NCBI RefSeq assembly: GCF_900115565.1 | Contig: NZ_FOWW01000003.1 | Coordinates: 682,001-746,000, forward strand | Direction of reading: 5' to 3' | DNA: 64,000 nucleotides | Origin: Amycolatopsis arida | GTDB lineage: Bacteria; Actinomycetota; Actinomycetes; Mycobacteriales; Pseudonocardiaceae | Shown: piece after piece, positions 41,961 to 49,535 of the stretch | Layout of the letters: each line of letters starts with the position of its first letter | How positions within the stretch are numbered: position 1 is the stretch's first letter | The notes under the pieces: model-generated | The model's database searches: none | The model's input: only the letters and a program-made list of their open reading frames with translations | What the model was told of the DNA's origin: nothing | Position numbers and translations under genes: made by a program

Positions 41961-42383
41961 CTAGGGGGTAGCCGGAAGGTGTCGCAGCGCGTGCCGGCCC
42001 TGCGCCGCCCGGCCCTGCGGCATCGGGTCCCGCGCAGCCGACCGGGTCGCCTGCGCGGGCACGCTCGCCCGGTGCCGGCGACCCCTCCGGCGCAGCTCCT
42101 GCTGCGGGGCGAGCCCACCGGCGACGAGGTGCTCGTGCGCGACCTGCCACACCGAGCACGGCGCCTTGCAGCGGTGCCACCGTGTCGAGCACGTGGGGCA
42201 GTCCCCACGCTCGTCCGGCTCGTGCGCGCGCAGCATGGCCCGCCAGCCCTCGGTCAACCGGGGCAGCTCGGACCGGGCCACGGACACCAGCGAGGGAGCG
42301 TCGGCGCGGTTGGCGAGGTCGGACAGCATGTCGAGGCGTTCCCACACCGCGTTGCGGAGAACCTGCCCGAGGATCTGATCCAC
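41961..42383 (-). CDS. Small Cys/His-rich protein, putative zinc-binding
   Basis: A 140-residue protein not matched to a named family. The N-terminal half is helical (ILGQVLRNAVWERLDMLSDL). A compact Cys/His cluster follows: CPTC at 62-65, His70, Cys72 and Cys76 (CX2C-X4-H-X-C-X3-C), which could bind zinc. The C-terminal 50 residues are Arg-rich and could contact nucleic acid. It starts 12 bases after the 113-residue protein, so both form an operon divergent from the XRE-TPR regulator. Confidence 0.75.
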   Translation of the reverse strand: MDQILGQVLRNAVWERLDMLSDLANRADAPSLVSVARSELPRLTEGWRAMLRAHEPDERGDCPTCSTRWHRCKAPCSVWQVAHEHLVAGGLAPQQELRRRGRRHRASVPAQATRSAARDPMPQGRAAQGRHALRHLPATP

Positions 42384-42395
42384 CTGGACTCACCG

Positions 42396-42737
42396 TTACC
42401 TTTCCGCCAGCTTGGCGGCTTCGTTGAGCGCTGCCCTGAGATCGCCGAGCTGGTCGGCGGTCAGGCGCGCCGTCTCACCGGGCGGTCCGACCAGGACCAC
42501 CTCGTCGTCGTCGACGAACACGGTCACGCAGCGTTCCCGGCTGATGAGGTCGCCGCACTGCACCCGCCACACCGGCTGGCCCTTCTCGTACCGGCGGGTG
42601 CCCGCGCGGGGCTCCGAACGGGCGGCCGGAGTCCGCGGCGGCACGGCACGCCCGTTGGCGCGGTGCCCTTCGAACGTCCGCACGGAACTCGTGACGGTCG
42701 CAGCACGACCAGCGGTGCCCGAGTCCACGAATCCCAC
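42396..42737 (-). CDS. Small hypothetical protein upstream of the Cys/His-rich protein
   Basis: A 113-residue protein with a disordered basic N-terminal half and a folded C-terminal part, VWRVQCGDLISRERCVTVFV followed by DDEVVLVGPPGETARLTAD and a helix DLRAALNEAAKLAER. No named domain is recognised. It is first in a two-gene operon. The 303-base gap to the divergent XRE-TPR gene holds an AAACG-G-CGTTT dyad at 42966-42976 but no other gene. Confidence 0.72.
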   Translation of the reverse strand: MGFVDSGTAGRAATVTSSVRTFEGHRANGRAVPPRTPAARSEPRAGTRRYEKGQPVWRVQCGDLISRERCVTVFVDDDEVVLVGPPGETARLTADQLGDLRAALNEAAKLAER

Positions 42738-43040
42738 GACTCCCTCCGCTTCTGTCGAAGCAACCTCGCAGCGACTACATCGGCGGTTCCGGGAGCCGGT
42801 CGCACTCCGTGATCGCGCTGGGTGTCGACTCGCTCACGCGGAACCGAGAACTACATTGCGCCGAAATGAAGGTGGAAAGAAGGTCCGGTGGGTGGCACAG
42901 CGGCGACCGGCGTGACTTCCACGGTGAGCGGTCGGCGGAGTTCGGCCCTGCCGATCAGACTCTACAAACGGCGTTTCACAGGGTTGAATAGGTGTGCCTA
43001 CGCTGCTGATGACGCCCAACGGACCGCGAGGGGTGCGCAC

Positions 43041-44432
43041 ATGGACGACAGCCCAGCCAGCCCGGTCACCATCGACCGGCAGAGCCATCCCGTGAAGCCC
43101 AACGCGTGGGAGGCCCGGGAGATGCGCGACGCGCTGGCGGCCCGCGACATCAGCACGGTCTACCGCCTGCTGCGGATGCACGGCATCTCGCAGCGCCAGA
43201 TCGCCGCGATGACCGGCCAGTCGCAGTCCGAGGTGTCGGAGATCCTCAAGGGTCGCCAGGTCATGGCGTACGACGTGCTGGCGCGTATCGCCGACGGCCT
43301 GGGTATTCCCAGGGGATACATGGGTCTCGCCTACGACGAGACCACGGCGGTACAGGTCGCCGGCGTCGCCGGCGGTCAGCAGGCTGAGGAGGACGAGTCG
43401 GTGAAACGGCGGAAGTTCCTCGCGCACGCCGCCCAGGTCACGATGGGGGCCGCGGTCTTCGGGCCGGCCTCGGAGGCCTGGACGGCGAGCCCGGCGAGGA
43501 CGCCCGCACCGGGACGCATCGGGATGACCGACGTCCGGCAGGTGGAAGCGGCGACCCGGGCGCTGCGTGCGCTCGACTACCAGTACGGCGGCGGTTTCTG
43601 CCGGGACGCTGTCGTCGCCCAGCTGTCCTGGGGCCAGCAGATGCTCCAGGCGAGTGGCACCGACGTGGTGAAGTCCCGGCTCTACGTGGCACTGGCCGAC
43701 CTGCACAGCCTCGCCGGGTGGACCTCGTTCGACACCGGTCTGTACGACGCCGCGCGCAGCCACTTCGCCCACGCCCTCGACCTGGCCAAACAGGGGGAGA
43801 ACCACCCGCTGGTGGCCAACGTGCTGTACCGGATGGGCCGGGTGTACCTGCACCAGGATGCGCCCAACGACGCGCTCAAGCTGTTCCAGCTCGGCCAGAT
43901 CGCGGCCCAGGAGTCCGGCTCGGAGCTGGCGGTGGCCGTGCTCTGCGCCAACGAGGCCTGGGCGTACGCGATGATGCACAACGAGGACCAGGCCATCAAG
44001 CTGCTGAACCGGGCCAGGGACGAGTTCGCTCGGGCCGACCTCGCCAACGCCGAGTCGTGGGTGCAGTTCTTCACCGAGACCGACGTCTACGCGATGGTCG
44101 GCACGGTGCACACCGTGCTCGCGCAGAAGGTGGACGTCGCCCACACCAGGTATGCGATCCCGGCGCTGACCAGGGCCGTCGAGTCCTACGGCGACGACAT
44201 GGCGCGCAGCAAGACGTTCAACCTCAGCGCACTGGCCACCAACCACCTGCTCGACGGCGACATCGACCACGGCGCCAAGGTGGGCGGCAAGGCGCTGGAC
44301 GTGGCGGAAGGGCTGAAGTCGGCCCGGATCAAGGACCGGATGGAGCCGTTGCGGCAGGAGGCGGAGCGGCGGCGGAACAACCCCGACGCGCGTGGCCTGC
44401 TGGAACGGATGGGCTCCATCTTCGCGGCGTAG
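43041..44432 (+). CDS. XRE-type HTH regulator with TPR repeats
   Basis: A 463-residue regulator. The XRE HTH lies at about 38-85 (MHGISQRQIAAMTGQSQSEV, VMAYDVLARIADGLGIP). An Arg-pair segment, KRRKFLAHAAQVTMGAAVFG (about 122-141), resembles a twin-arginine leader but lies inside the protein. The C-terminal ~300 residues are TPR helices (SRLYVALADLHSLAGWTSFD, HPLVANVLYRMGRVY). Such proteins regulate development and secondary metabolism in actinomycetes. ATG 43041 has GCGAGGGG about 9 bases upstream. The TAG stop is in the same frame as the phosphotransferase gene that follows. Confidence 0.9.
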   Translation: MDDSPASPVTIDRQSHPVKPNAWEAREMRDALAARDISTVYRLLRMHGISQRQIAAMTGQSQSEVSEILKGRQVMAYDVLARIADGLGIPRGYMGLAYDETTAVQVAGVAGGQQAEEDESVKRRKFLAHAAQVTMGAAVFGPASEAWTASPARTPAPGRIGMTDVRQVEAATRALRALDYQYGGGFCRDAVVAQLSWGQQMLQASGTDVVKSRLYVALADLHSLAGWTSFDTGLYDAARSHFAHALDLAKQGENHPLVANVLYRMGRVYLHQDAPNDALKLFQLGQIAAQESGSELAVAVLCANEAWAYAMMHNEDQAIKLLNRARDEFARADLANAESWVQFFTETDVYAMVGTVHTVLAQKVDVAHTRYAIPALTRAVESYGDDMARSKTFNLSALATNHLLDGDIDHGAKVGGKALDVAEGLKSARIKDRMEPLRQEAERRRNNPDARGLLERMGSIFAA

Positions 44433-44510
44433 TCGGGAGGAGTTTCGGGGGCGGCGATTTCGGACACGGCCCTGGACGGCCGGTTCACCAGGGACAAACT
44501 GGACCGGGCG

Positions 44511-45359
44511 TTGGGGGACACGTGCGCGCTCCTCGGCCTCGACGCGCGCGGCGCCACCCTGCTGCGGTTCACCAACAACGCCGTGTACTCGCTGGCCACC
44601 GCGCCGGTGATCGTCCGGATCGTCGGCAACCGCGCGTTGCGGCACCGCGCCCGCAAGGTGGTCGCGGTGGCCGAGTACTTCGCGCGGTGCGGCGTCCCGG
44701 CCATCCGGCTGCTGCCCGGCCTGTGCCAGCCGCTGCACGTCGGCGAGCACGTCGTCACCGTGTGGGAGCGGGTGCCGGACGCCGCGCGCGGCGCCACCCC
44801 CGTCGACCTGGCGCACCTGCTCCGCCAGGTCCACCGGCTGCCGCCACCGGAGGGCATCGGTGCCTGGGCGCCGCTGGACGACGTGCGGGCCAGGGTCGCC
44901 GACGCCGAGGAGCTCGACCCTGCCGACCGCCGGTTCCTGCTGGACCGGTGCGCCGAGGTGGACGCCGCGCTGCGCACCCTCGACTTCCCGCTGCCCACGG
45001 CGCTCGTCCACGGCGACGCGCACCCCGGCAACGTGATCGTGGGACCGGAGGGCCCGGTGCTGTGCGACTTCGACTCCTCCTGTGTGGGCCCACCGGAGTG
45101 GGATCTCACACCGCTGGCCGTGGGGCGGGAGCGGTTCGGCGACCCTCCCGAGCGGTACCGGATGCTCGCCGAGGCTTACGGCTTCGACGTGACGACGTGG
45201 CCCGGCTTCCCGGTGCTGCGGGCCGCGCGCGAGCTCAAGCTGACCACCAGCGTGCTGCCGATCCTGCGCAGCCATCCGGAGGTGCGCCCGGAGCTGGTGC
45301 GCCGGTTGGACGACTTCCGTGCCGGCCGCACGGGGACGCGGTGGCAGCGCTACCGCTGA
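44511..45359 (+). CDS. Aminoglycoside phosphotransferase-family kinase, start uncertain
   Basis: A kinase-fold protein with HGDAHPGN (catalytic Asp) and CDFDSSCVGPPEWDL (Mg-binding Asp). The last credible start is TTG 44511, giving 282 residues. The open frame continues upstream to the XRE stop at 44430-44432, and the upstream translation (LDGRFTRDKLDRA) looks like the normal N-terminal helix of the family. Between 44433 and 44511 there is no ATG or GTG in frame, although GGGAGGAG lies at 44435-44442. A CTG or ATT start, or read-through of the TAG, would explain it. Substrate unknown; cotranscribed with the XRE-TPR gene. Confidence 0.82.
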   Translation: MGDTCALLGLDARGATLLRFTNNAVYSLATAPVIVRIVGNRALRHRARKVVAVAEYFARCGVPAIRLLPGLCQPLHVGEHVVTVWERVPDAARGATPVDLAHLLRQVHRLPPPEGIGAWAPLDDVRARVADAEELDPADRRFLLDRCAEVDAALRTLDFPLPTALVHGDAHPGNVIVGPEGPVLCDFDSSCVGPPEWDLTPLAVGRERFGDPPERYRMLAEAYGFDVTTWPGFPVLRAARELKLTTSVLPILRSHPEVRPELVRRLDDFRAGRTGTRWQRYR

Positions 45360-45509
45360 TGGACACGCTGGCATTCGGCGACGGGATCTGACCGTTCGTC
45401 GTTTGGCGGTAGCGCCCGGACGGAGAGTCACATTTCGGCCGAGCCGATCGCCTCGTCAGCGGTAGCCCTTCACTCGAACGGTGCAACGGACGTTACGTTT
45501 CGCGGTGGG

Positions 45510-46532
45510 TCAGAAGACCGGTGCGCGGGTCAGCACCACGGCAAACCCGAATGCCAGGCCCATCACGGCCAGCTCGGCGGTCGCCCACGCGGCCAGCGCC
45601 GTGGGCTGGTGGCGCACGATCCGCGGCAGCAGGCGCCAGCGCAGCTGGGCGCCGAGCAGCGCGATGACGCCGACGCAGGCGGTCTTGAGCAGCACGAGCT
45701 GCCCGTAGGGAGTGGTGAGCAGCCCGGTCCAGAAGTCGATCGTCGGGTTGAGCGCGATTTCGACGACGCCGTTGAACAGCCCGGTGCCGGCGGCCAGCAG
45801 CAGGCACAGCGTGGCGAGCTTGGAGAACCGGGGCAACGCGTGCGCGAGCAGCGTGCGGTTGCCGACCAGCAGCACGGCCATGGCGCCCAGTCCGCCGGTC
45901 CACGCGACGGCGCTCATCACGTGCAGCTCCATCGAGATCATCGTGTAGTCGTGGTACGCCCAGTTCGACGCGTGCCCGGTCACCGGCAGCGGCAGCAGCG
46001 CGAAGAGCCCCAGCCCCACCCGGACCTCGGCCGGCACCTTCTCGCCGTGCCGCACGGCGAGCACGCCGAGTACCGCGTGCGTGAGCGCCAGCACCGCGAC
46101 GATCAGCAGCGCCTTGCCGGCGCCGACGGTCGCCACATAGTCCCGCACGTCGCCCAGCCCGACGGTGCGGGCCTGCGGCCGGAACTCCGCGGTCTGCAGG
46201 ATCAGCGCGACCAGCGCGGACACCGACCAGACCAGCGCGGACACCACCGCGGCCCGCCGGGCCCTGCGCAGCACCGGCTCGCTGAGCTTCGGCCGGTCGT
46301 AGCCGACCAGCACCGACAGCAGCGCGAGCCCGACGGTGGCCACCGCGGCGACGTCGAGCAGCACGCGCACGAGCGGGATGGCGACCGAGACCACCTCGCC
46401 GGGGTTCGCCACGCCGGGGATCGGCGCCGTCGCGGTGAGCGCGACGCCGACCAGCACCCCGACCACCGCCGCGACCAGCACGGACAGCAGGGGGCCGTAG
46501 CGGAAGGGCGAGGTGGTCTCGGTCCGGGTCAT
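45510..46532 (-). CDS. copD: CopD-family copper resistance membrane protein
   Basis: Membrane protein of 340 residues with about nine spans, proposed to move copper from CopC into the cytoplasm. The conserved His-containing segments GHASNWAYHDYTMISMELHV and the C-terminal QLRWRLLPRI are visible. It starts 20 bases after the CopC gene and belongs to the ycnI-copC-copD unit on the minus strand. Confidence 0.9.
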   Translation of the reverse strand: MTRTETTSPFRYGPLLSVLVAAVVGVLVGVALTATAPIPGVANPGEVVSVAIPLVRVLLDVAAVATVGLALLSVLVGYDRPKLSEPVLRRARRAAVVSALVWSVSALVALILQTAEFRPQARTVGLGDVRDYVATVGAGKALLIVAVLALTHAVLGVLAVRHGEKVPAEVRVGLGLFALLPLPVTGHASNWAYHDYTMISMELHVMSAVAWTGGLGAMAVLLVGNRTLLAHALPRFSKLATLCLLLAAGTGLFNGVVEIALNPTIDFWTGLLTTPYGQLVLLKTACVGVIALLGAQLRWRLLPRIVRHQPTALAAWATAELAVMGLAFGFAVVLTRAPVF

Positions 46533-46551
46533 CGCCGCTTCCCGTTCCCGG

Positions 46552-47124
46552 TCACGAGTCCTTCCCCGAGTCCGCCGGGCCGCCGCCGAGGCGCAGGGCG
46601 AGGGTGAGCCCCACCCCGAGCAGCACCACGGCGCCGGCGATCCACACCCACACCGGGACCCCGCCGCCGGACCCGTCGTCGCCGGCGGGCGCCGGCGCGG
46701 CGGTGCCGGTCTGGGGGGCCTGGGCGGTGGTGCCGGCCGCCGCGGGGGTGCCGGTGCCCGGCTGGGTCAGGGTGAAGGTGAGCCGCTCGGCCACCGGGTG
46801 CCCGTCGGCGGACAGGATCCGGAACCCGATCGTGTACTCGCCGGCCGGGCCGAGCGGGCGCACCGGCGCGGTCACGACGTTGCCCTTCACCTCGATCGGT
46901 CCCTCGGCCCACTGGCCGCCGTCCGGGCCGGTCAGCGCGACCTCGTTGGTCCCGGCGTCCTGCACGTACTGGTCGAAGGTGAGGGTGATCCTCTCCGGCC
47001 CGGTCTCCACCGTCGCCCCGTCGGCGGGGTCAGAGGAGATCAACACGTTGTGCGCCAGCGCCGGGCCCGCCGAGCCGACCAGGGCGAACGCGACCAGCAC
47101 GGCCGTGGCCAGCAGGCGCCTCAC
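46552..47124 (-). CDS. copC: CopC-domain secreted copper-binding protein with C-terminal membrane anchor
   Basis: A 190-residue protein: signal peptide (about 1-24), mature N terminus starting AHNVLISSDPADGA whose first His is the usual copper ligand, a CopC beta-sandwich to about 120 with LSADGHPV, a Pro/Thr/Ala-rich linker, and a membrane span (about 160-182). It overlaps the YcnI gene by 4 bases. CopC with its own anchor is common in actinobacteria. Confidence 0.92.
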   Translation of the reverse strand: MRRLLATAVLVAFALVGSAGPALAHNVLISSDPADGATVETGPERITLTFDQYVQDAGTNEVALTGPDGGQWAEGPIEVKGNVVTAPVRPLGPAGEYTIGFRILSADGHPVAERLTFTLTQPGTGTPAAAGTTAQAPQTGTAAPAPAGDDGSGGGVPVWVWIAGAVVLLGVGLTLALRLGGGPADSGKDS

Positions 47125-47876
47125 CGCTCCTCCTTCACGGCCGAGGTGGCCTTGCGCGCCCTCAGCAGGGCGCCCACGCCGACGCCGAGGCCCAGCGCGC
47201 CGACCGCGAGGCCGGCACCGCCGAGCCAGCGGGCGGTGTCGTCGTCCGCGTCGGCCGCGGCCTGGTCGGTGGTGTCGTGCTCGTCCGGCTTGCCCGTGCC
47301 GTGCCCGGCCTCCGAGGCCGGGGCGAGCTCGACGACCGGGGCCGGGTGCTCGGGCTCCTCGGCGCCCTCGGCCGGCGGCGGCGCGTCCCAGTTCACCACG
47401 TCGCCGTTGTCATAGGTCTGCGCGGCCGGCAGCACCAGGGTGTCGACGTTGGTGGGCAGCGGGCCCGCGGTGAACGGGAACTCCTGGTACTCGTCGTTGC
47501 CCGCGATCCTGGTGTCGCCCTGCGCGGTCCAGGTGATCTTGGTGGCCACCTCGGTGACCTCGGCGCCACGGCCGTTGCGCACCGGCTCGGACAGGGTGGT
47601 CTTGGCCACGTCCGCCGTCCAGCCGGGCACCGGCTTGGTGCGCACCGAGCTCAGCGCGTACTCGGTGGGGAGGGTGACCTCGAGCTTGACGGTGCCGGCG
47701 TCGGCCTTCTCGTTGGGGACCCTGAGCACGATGGCCCCGTAGCCGCCCTGCGCCGGCTGCTTGCCGTAGACGTTGGCGGTGACGTGCGCGGCGGCGACGC
47801 CGGTGGTGAGCAGGCCGGCCGTCGCGACGGCGGCCGACAGCACACCGGCCCGCCGAAGGAATCGGTTTGTCGACAT
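47121..47876 (-). CDS. ycnI: YcnI (DUF1775) copper-associated secreted protein with C-terminal anchor
   Basis: A 251-residue protein: signal peptide (about 1-29), the mature N terminus beginning AHVTANVYGKQPAQGG whose His is the Cu(II) ligand in the family, a DUF1775 beta-sandwich with PVPGWTADV and ITWTAQGDTRI, a Pro/Glu linker and a membrane span near 215-238. ATG 47876 has AGGAG upstream. First of three coupled genes with CopC and CopD, so likely copper acquisition or delivery. No copper sensor gene is adjacent. Confidence 0.92.
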   Translation of the reverse strand: MSTNRFLRRAGVLSAAVATAGLLTTGVAAAHVTANVYGKQPAQGGYGAIVLRVPNEKADAGTVKLEVTLPTEYALSSVRTKPVPGWTADVAKTTLSEPVRNGRGAEVTEVATKITWTAQGDTRIAGNDEYQEFPFTAGPLPTNVDTLVLPAAQTYDNGDVVNWDAPPPAEGAEEPEHPAPVVELAPASEAGHGTGKPDEHDTTDQAAADADDDTARWLGGAGLAVGALGLGVGVGALLRARKATSAVKEER

Positions 47877-47940
47877 GAAGAGTTCGCTCCTGAACGTGAA
47901 GGGGGAGCCGGCGGGCTCGCCGCCGGCGGGGAAACGCGGT

Positions 47941-48474
47941 TCAGGAGCGCCGCGGGGGCCCACGCCGGCCGCACACCCGCCGCAGCACCACCGACACCAC
48001 CGGGGTCTCGCCGGTGGGCACCGGAACCGGGCGGGGCACCGGGCCGGCCGGGACGGGCGCCGGGTGCCACGCCACCGGCAGCAACCGGCGCGCGCTCGCC
48101 GCCACGACGAGCAGCAGTGCCTCGGCGCGGGCCAGCAAGAGCGCGGTGAGCAGGGTGGCACCCGCGTGCGAGGCGAGCATGCCGGGACCACCACTCGTGC
48201 CGGTGTGGTGGTTGGCCAGCTCGGTGAGCACGAGGTGCATCAGCAGCTGCGCGCAGCCGAGCACGGCGAGGATGCCCGGCGCGCCGCGGGCCTGGTCGGC
48301 CAGCGCGGTCGCCGTCCACCCGATCAGCGCGGTGAGCAGCAGGGTGAGCGAGAGGTTCGGCAGGCCACCATCGGCGGCCGCGTGTGCCGTGACCGCGAGC
48401 ACGGCCGCGGCGCCGGCGAGCAGCGTGCCACGCACGCGGCGTGAGGGGCGGTGCCACTCGACGGGTCTGCTCAC
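47941..48474 (-). CDS. Small polytopic membrane protein next to the copper cluster
   Basis: A 177-residue protein from GTG 48474 with four likely membrane spans (about 15-30, 38-58, 68-88, 100-125) and a Pro/Arg-rich cytoplasmic tail. His residues (VEWHRPSR, LMHLVLTELANHHTG, SHAG) are placed in or near spans, which would suit metal handling. No named family is recognised. It lies 64 bases upstream of ycnI in the same direction and may belong to the same transcript. Confidence 0.7.
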   Translation of the reverse strand: MSRPVEWHRPSRRVRGTLLAGAAAVLAVTAHAAADGGLPNLSLTLLLTALIGWTATALADQARGAPGILAVLGCAQLLMHLVLTELANHHTGTSGGPGMLASHAGATLLTALLLARAEALLLVVAASARRLLPVAWHPAPVPAGPVPRPVPVPTGETPVVSVVLRRVCGRRGPPRRS

Positions 48475-48553
48475 CAGGCAAGGGTATGGGACCCGCGCGT
48501 CCCACCACGACCGCCGGGTTGCGGGAGCCACCGCCGGTGGGCGGGCGGGGTCG

Positions 48554-48883
48554 TCAGCGGGTGAACCGCACGGACCTGGCCGGACCGAACGCGGTGCTGT
48601 CCGGCGGCATGACGACCACGCTCCCCGCGCAGCCCGGCTCGGGGTAGAGCCAGGCCCTGGCGTCGGTCCGGTTCTCGATCCGGGCCGCGTAGGACGGGAT
48701 GGGTGGCAGGCCGTGGCAGTGGTTCAGCCGCGGGTTCACCAGTTCGAAGCGCTGGTCGAAGCGGAAGACACCGTTCGCGGTGCCGCCGGCGTCGGCCATG
48801 CCCGTGGTGAGCAGGGCGGTGGTCGTGACGGCCACGGCCGCCGCGGCGCGGGTGCGCGCGCGGGGCCGCACAGTGGACGACAT
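48554..48883 (-). CDS. Small secreted protein, unknown function
   Basis: A 109-residue precursor with a signal peptide (about 1-32, RTRAAAAVAVTTTALLTTGM then ADAGG). The ~77-residue mature part has two Cys (Cys56, Cys85), probably a disulfide, and beta-rich sequence PSYAARIENRTDARAWLYPE. It resembles small actinobacterial peptidase-inhibitor-like or DUF-type secreted proteins, but I cannot name a family. Confidence 0.7.
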   Translation of the reverse strand: MSSTVRPRARTRAAAAVAVTTTALLTTGMADAGGTANGVFRFDQRFELVNPRLNHCHGLPPIPSYAARIENRTDARAWLYPEPGCAGSVVVMPPDSTAFGPARSVRFTR

Positions 48884-48952
48884 GGGGTTCCTCCCCGGTT
48901 GGTGACCTCCTGGTCACTCGGGGGAAACGGTAGAAGTGGCTTAGCCCACCGC

Positions 48953-49432
48953 TCAACCGCCGTTCGGGTTCACCCCGAGGTGGCGCAGCAGCTCGGACTC
49001 GAGCCGGTCCAGCTCGGCGGCCACCGCTCGGTGCGCGGCCTTGCGCCGGATGGCCGGCATCCGCTCGGCGGCCCGCACCGACGCGGCCAGCGGCGCCAGC
49101 CGCTCCCTGGCCGCGCCGGCGAACTCGGTGTCACCGGCCGTCGCCCGCGGGGCCGCGGCCAGCTCGTCGAGGCCGTCGGCGAGCCCGGCGATCCGCGCGT
49201 GCAGCGCCGCGCCGTGGCCGCTGAACTCGGGCAGCCGGTCGACGTCGACGCCCAGCCGGCGGGCCTGGAAGCGGTCGTACGTCTCCCGCGCGGCGGCCGC
49301 GGCGTGCACCGCGAGCGGGGCCACCACGGGGATCACCGCGGGCCCGAGCACCTTGGCCACCCGCAGGGCGCTGCGGGCCCGCTTCTCCGGGGTCCGCTTC
49401 TCCCGGGGCTGCCCAGCGGCCTTGCGCGCCAT
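48953..49432 (-). CDS. Helical cytoplasmic protein of unknown function
   Basis: A 159-residue, Ala/Arg-rich protein from ATG 49432 with GGAGG upstream. A basic N terminus (REKRTPEKRARSALRVAKVL) is followed by a weakly hydrophobic helix (GPAVIPVVAPLAVHAAAAA) and long amphipathic helices to the end. This pattern matches conserved hypothetical proteins of Pseudonocardiales; no function is known to me. It is divergent from the RecB-like nuclease gene. Confidence 0.72.
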   Translation of the reverse strand: MARKAAGQPREKRTPEKRARSALRVAKVLGPAVIPVVAPLAVHAAAAARETYDRFQARRLGVDVDRLPEFSGHGAALHARIAGLADGLDELAAAPRATAGDTEFAGAARERLAPLAASVRAAERMPAIRRKAAHRAVAAELDRLESELLRHLGVNPNGG

Positions 49433-49535
49433 CCGTGTCCACCTCCGTGTGCCAGCGGTGCGTGTCGGGGACGAACTTACTGGTCGCGCCACTGGCGAGC
49501 ACGTCGGTGTCGTACCCGACTCGTAGAGTGAGGAC

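Noticed and set aside
42834-45431. 865-codon minus-strand open frame across the XRE-TPR and kinase genes
   Set aside because: Antisense shadow of two well-supported genes; translation is Arg/His/Gly-rich without a domain.
46504-48500. Metal-responsive regulator expected with the copper genes
   Set aside because: No CsoR, CueR or two-component gene was found near ycnI-copC-copD; its absence is noted rather than annotated.
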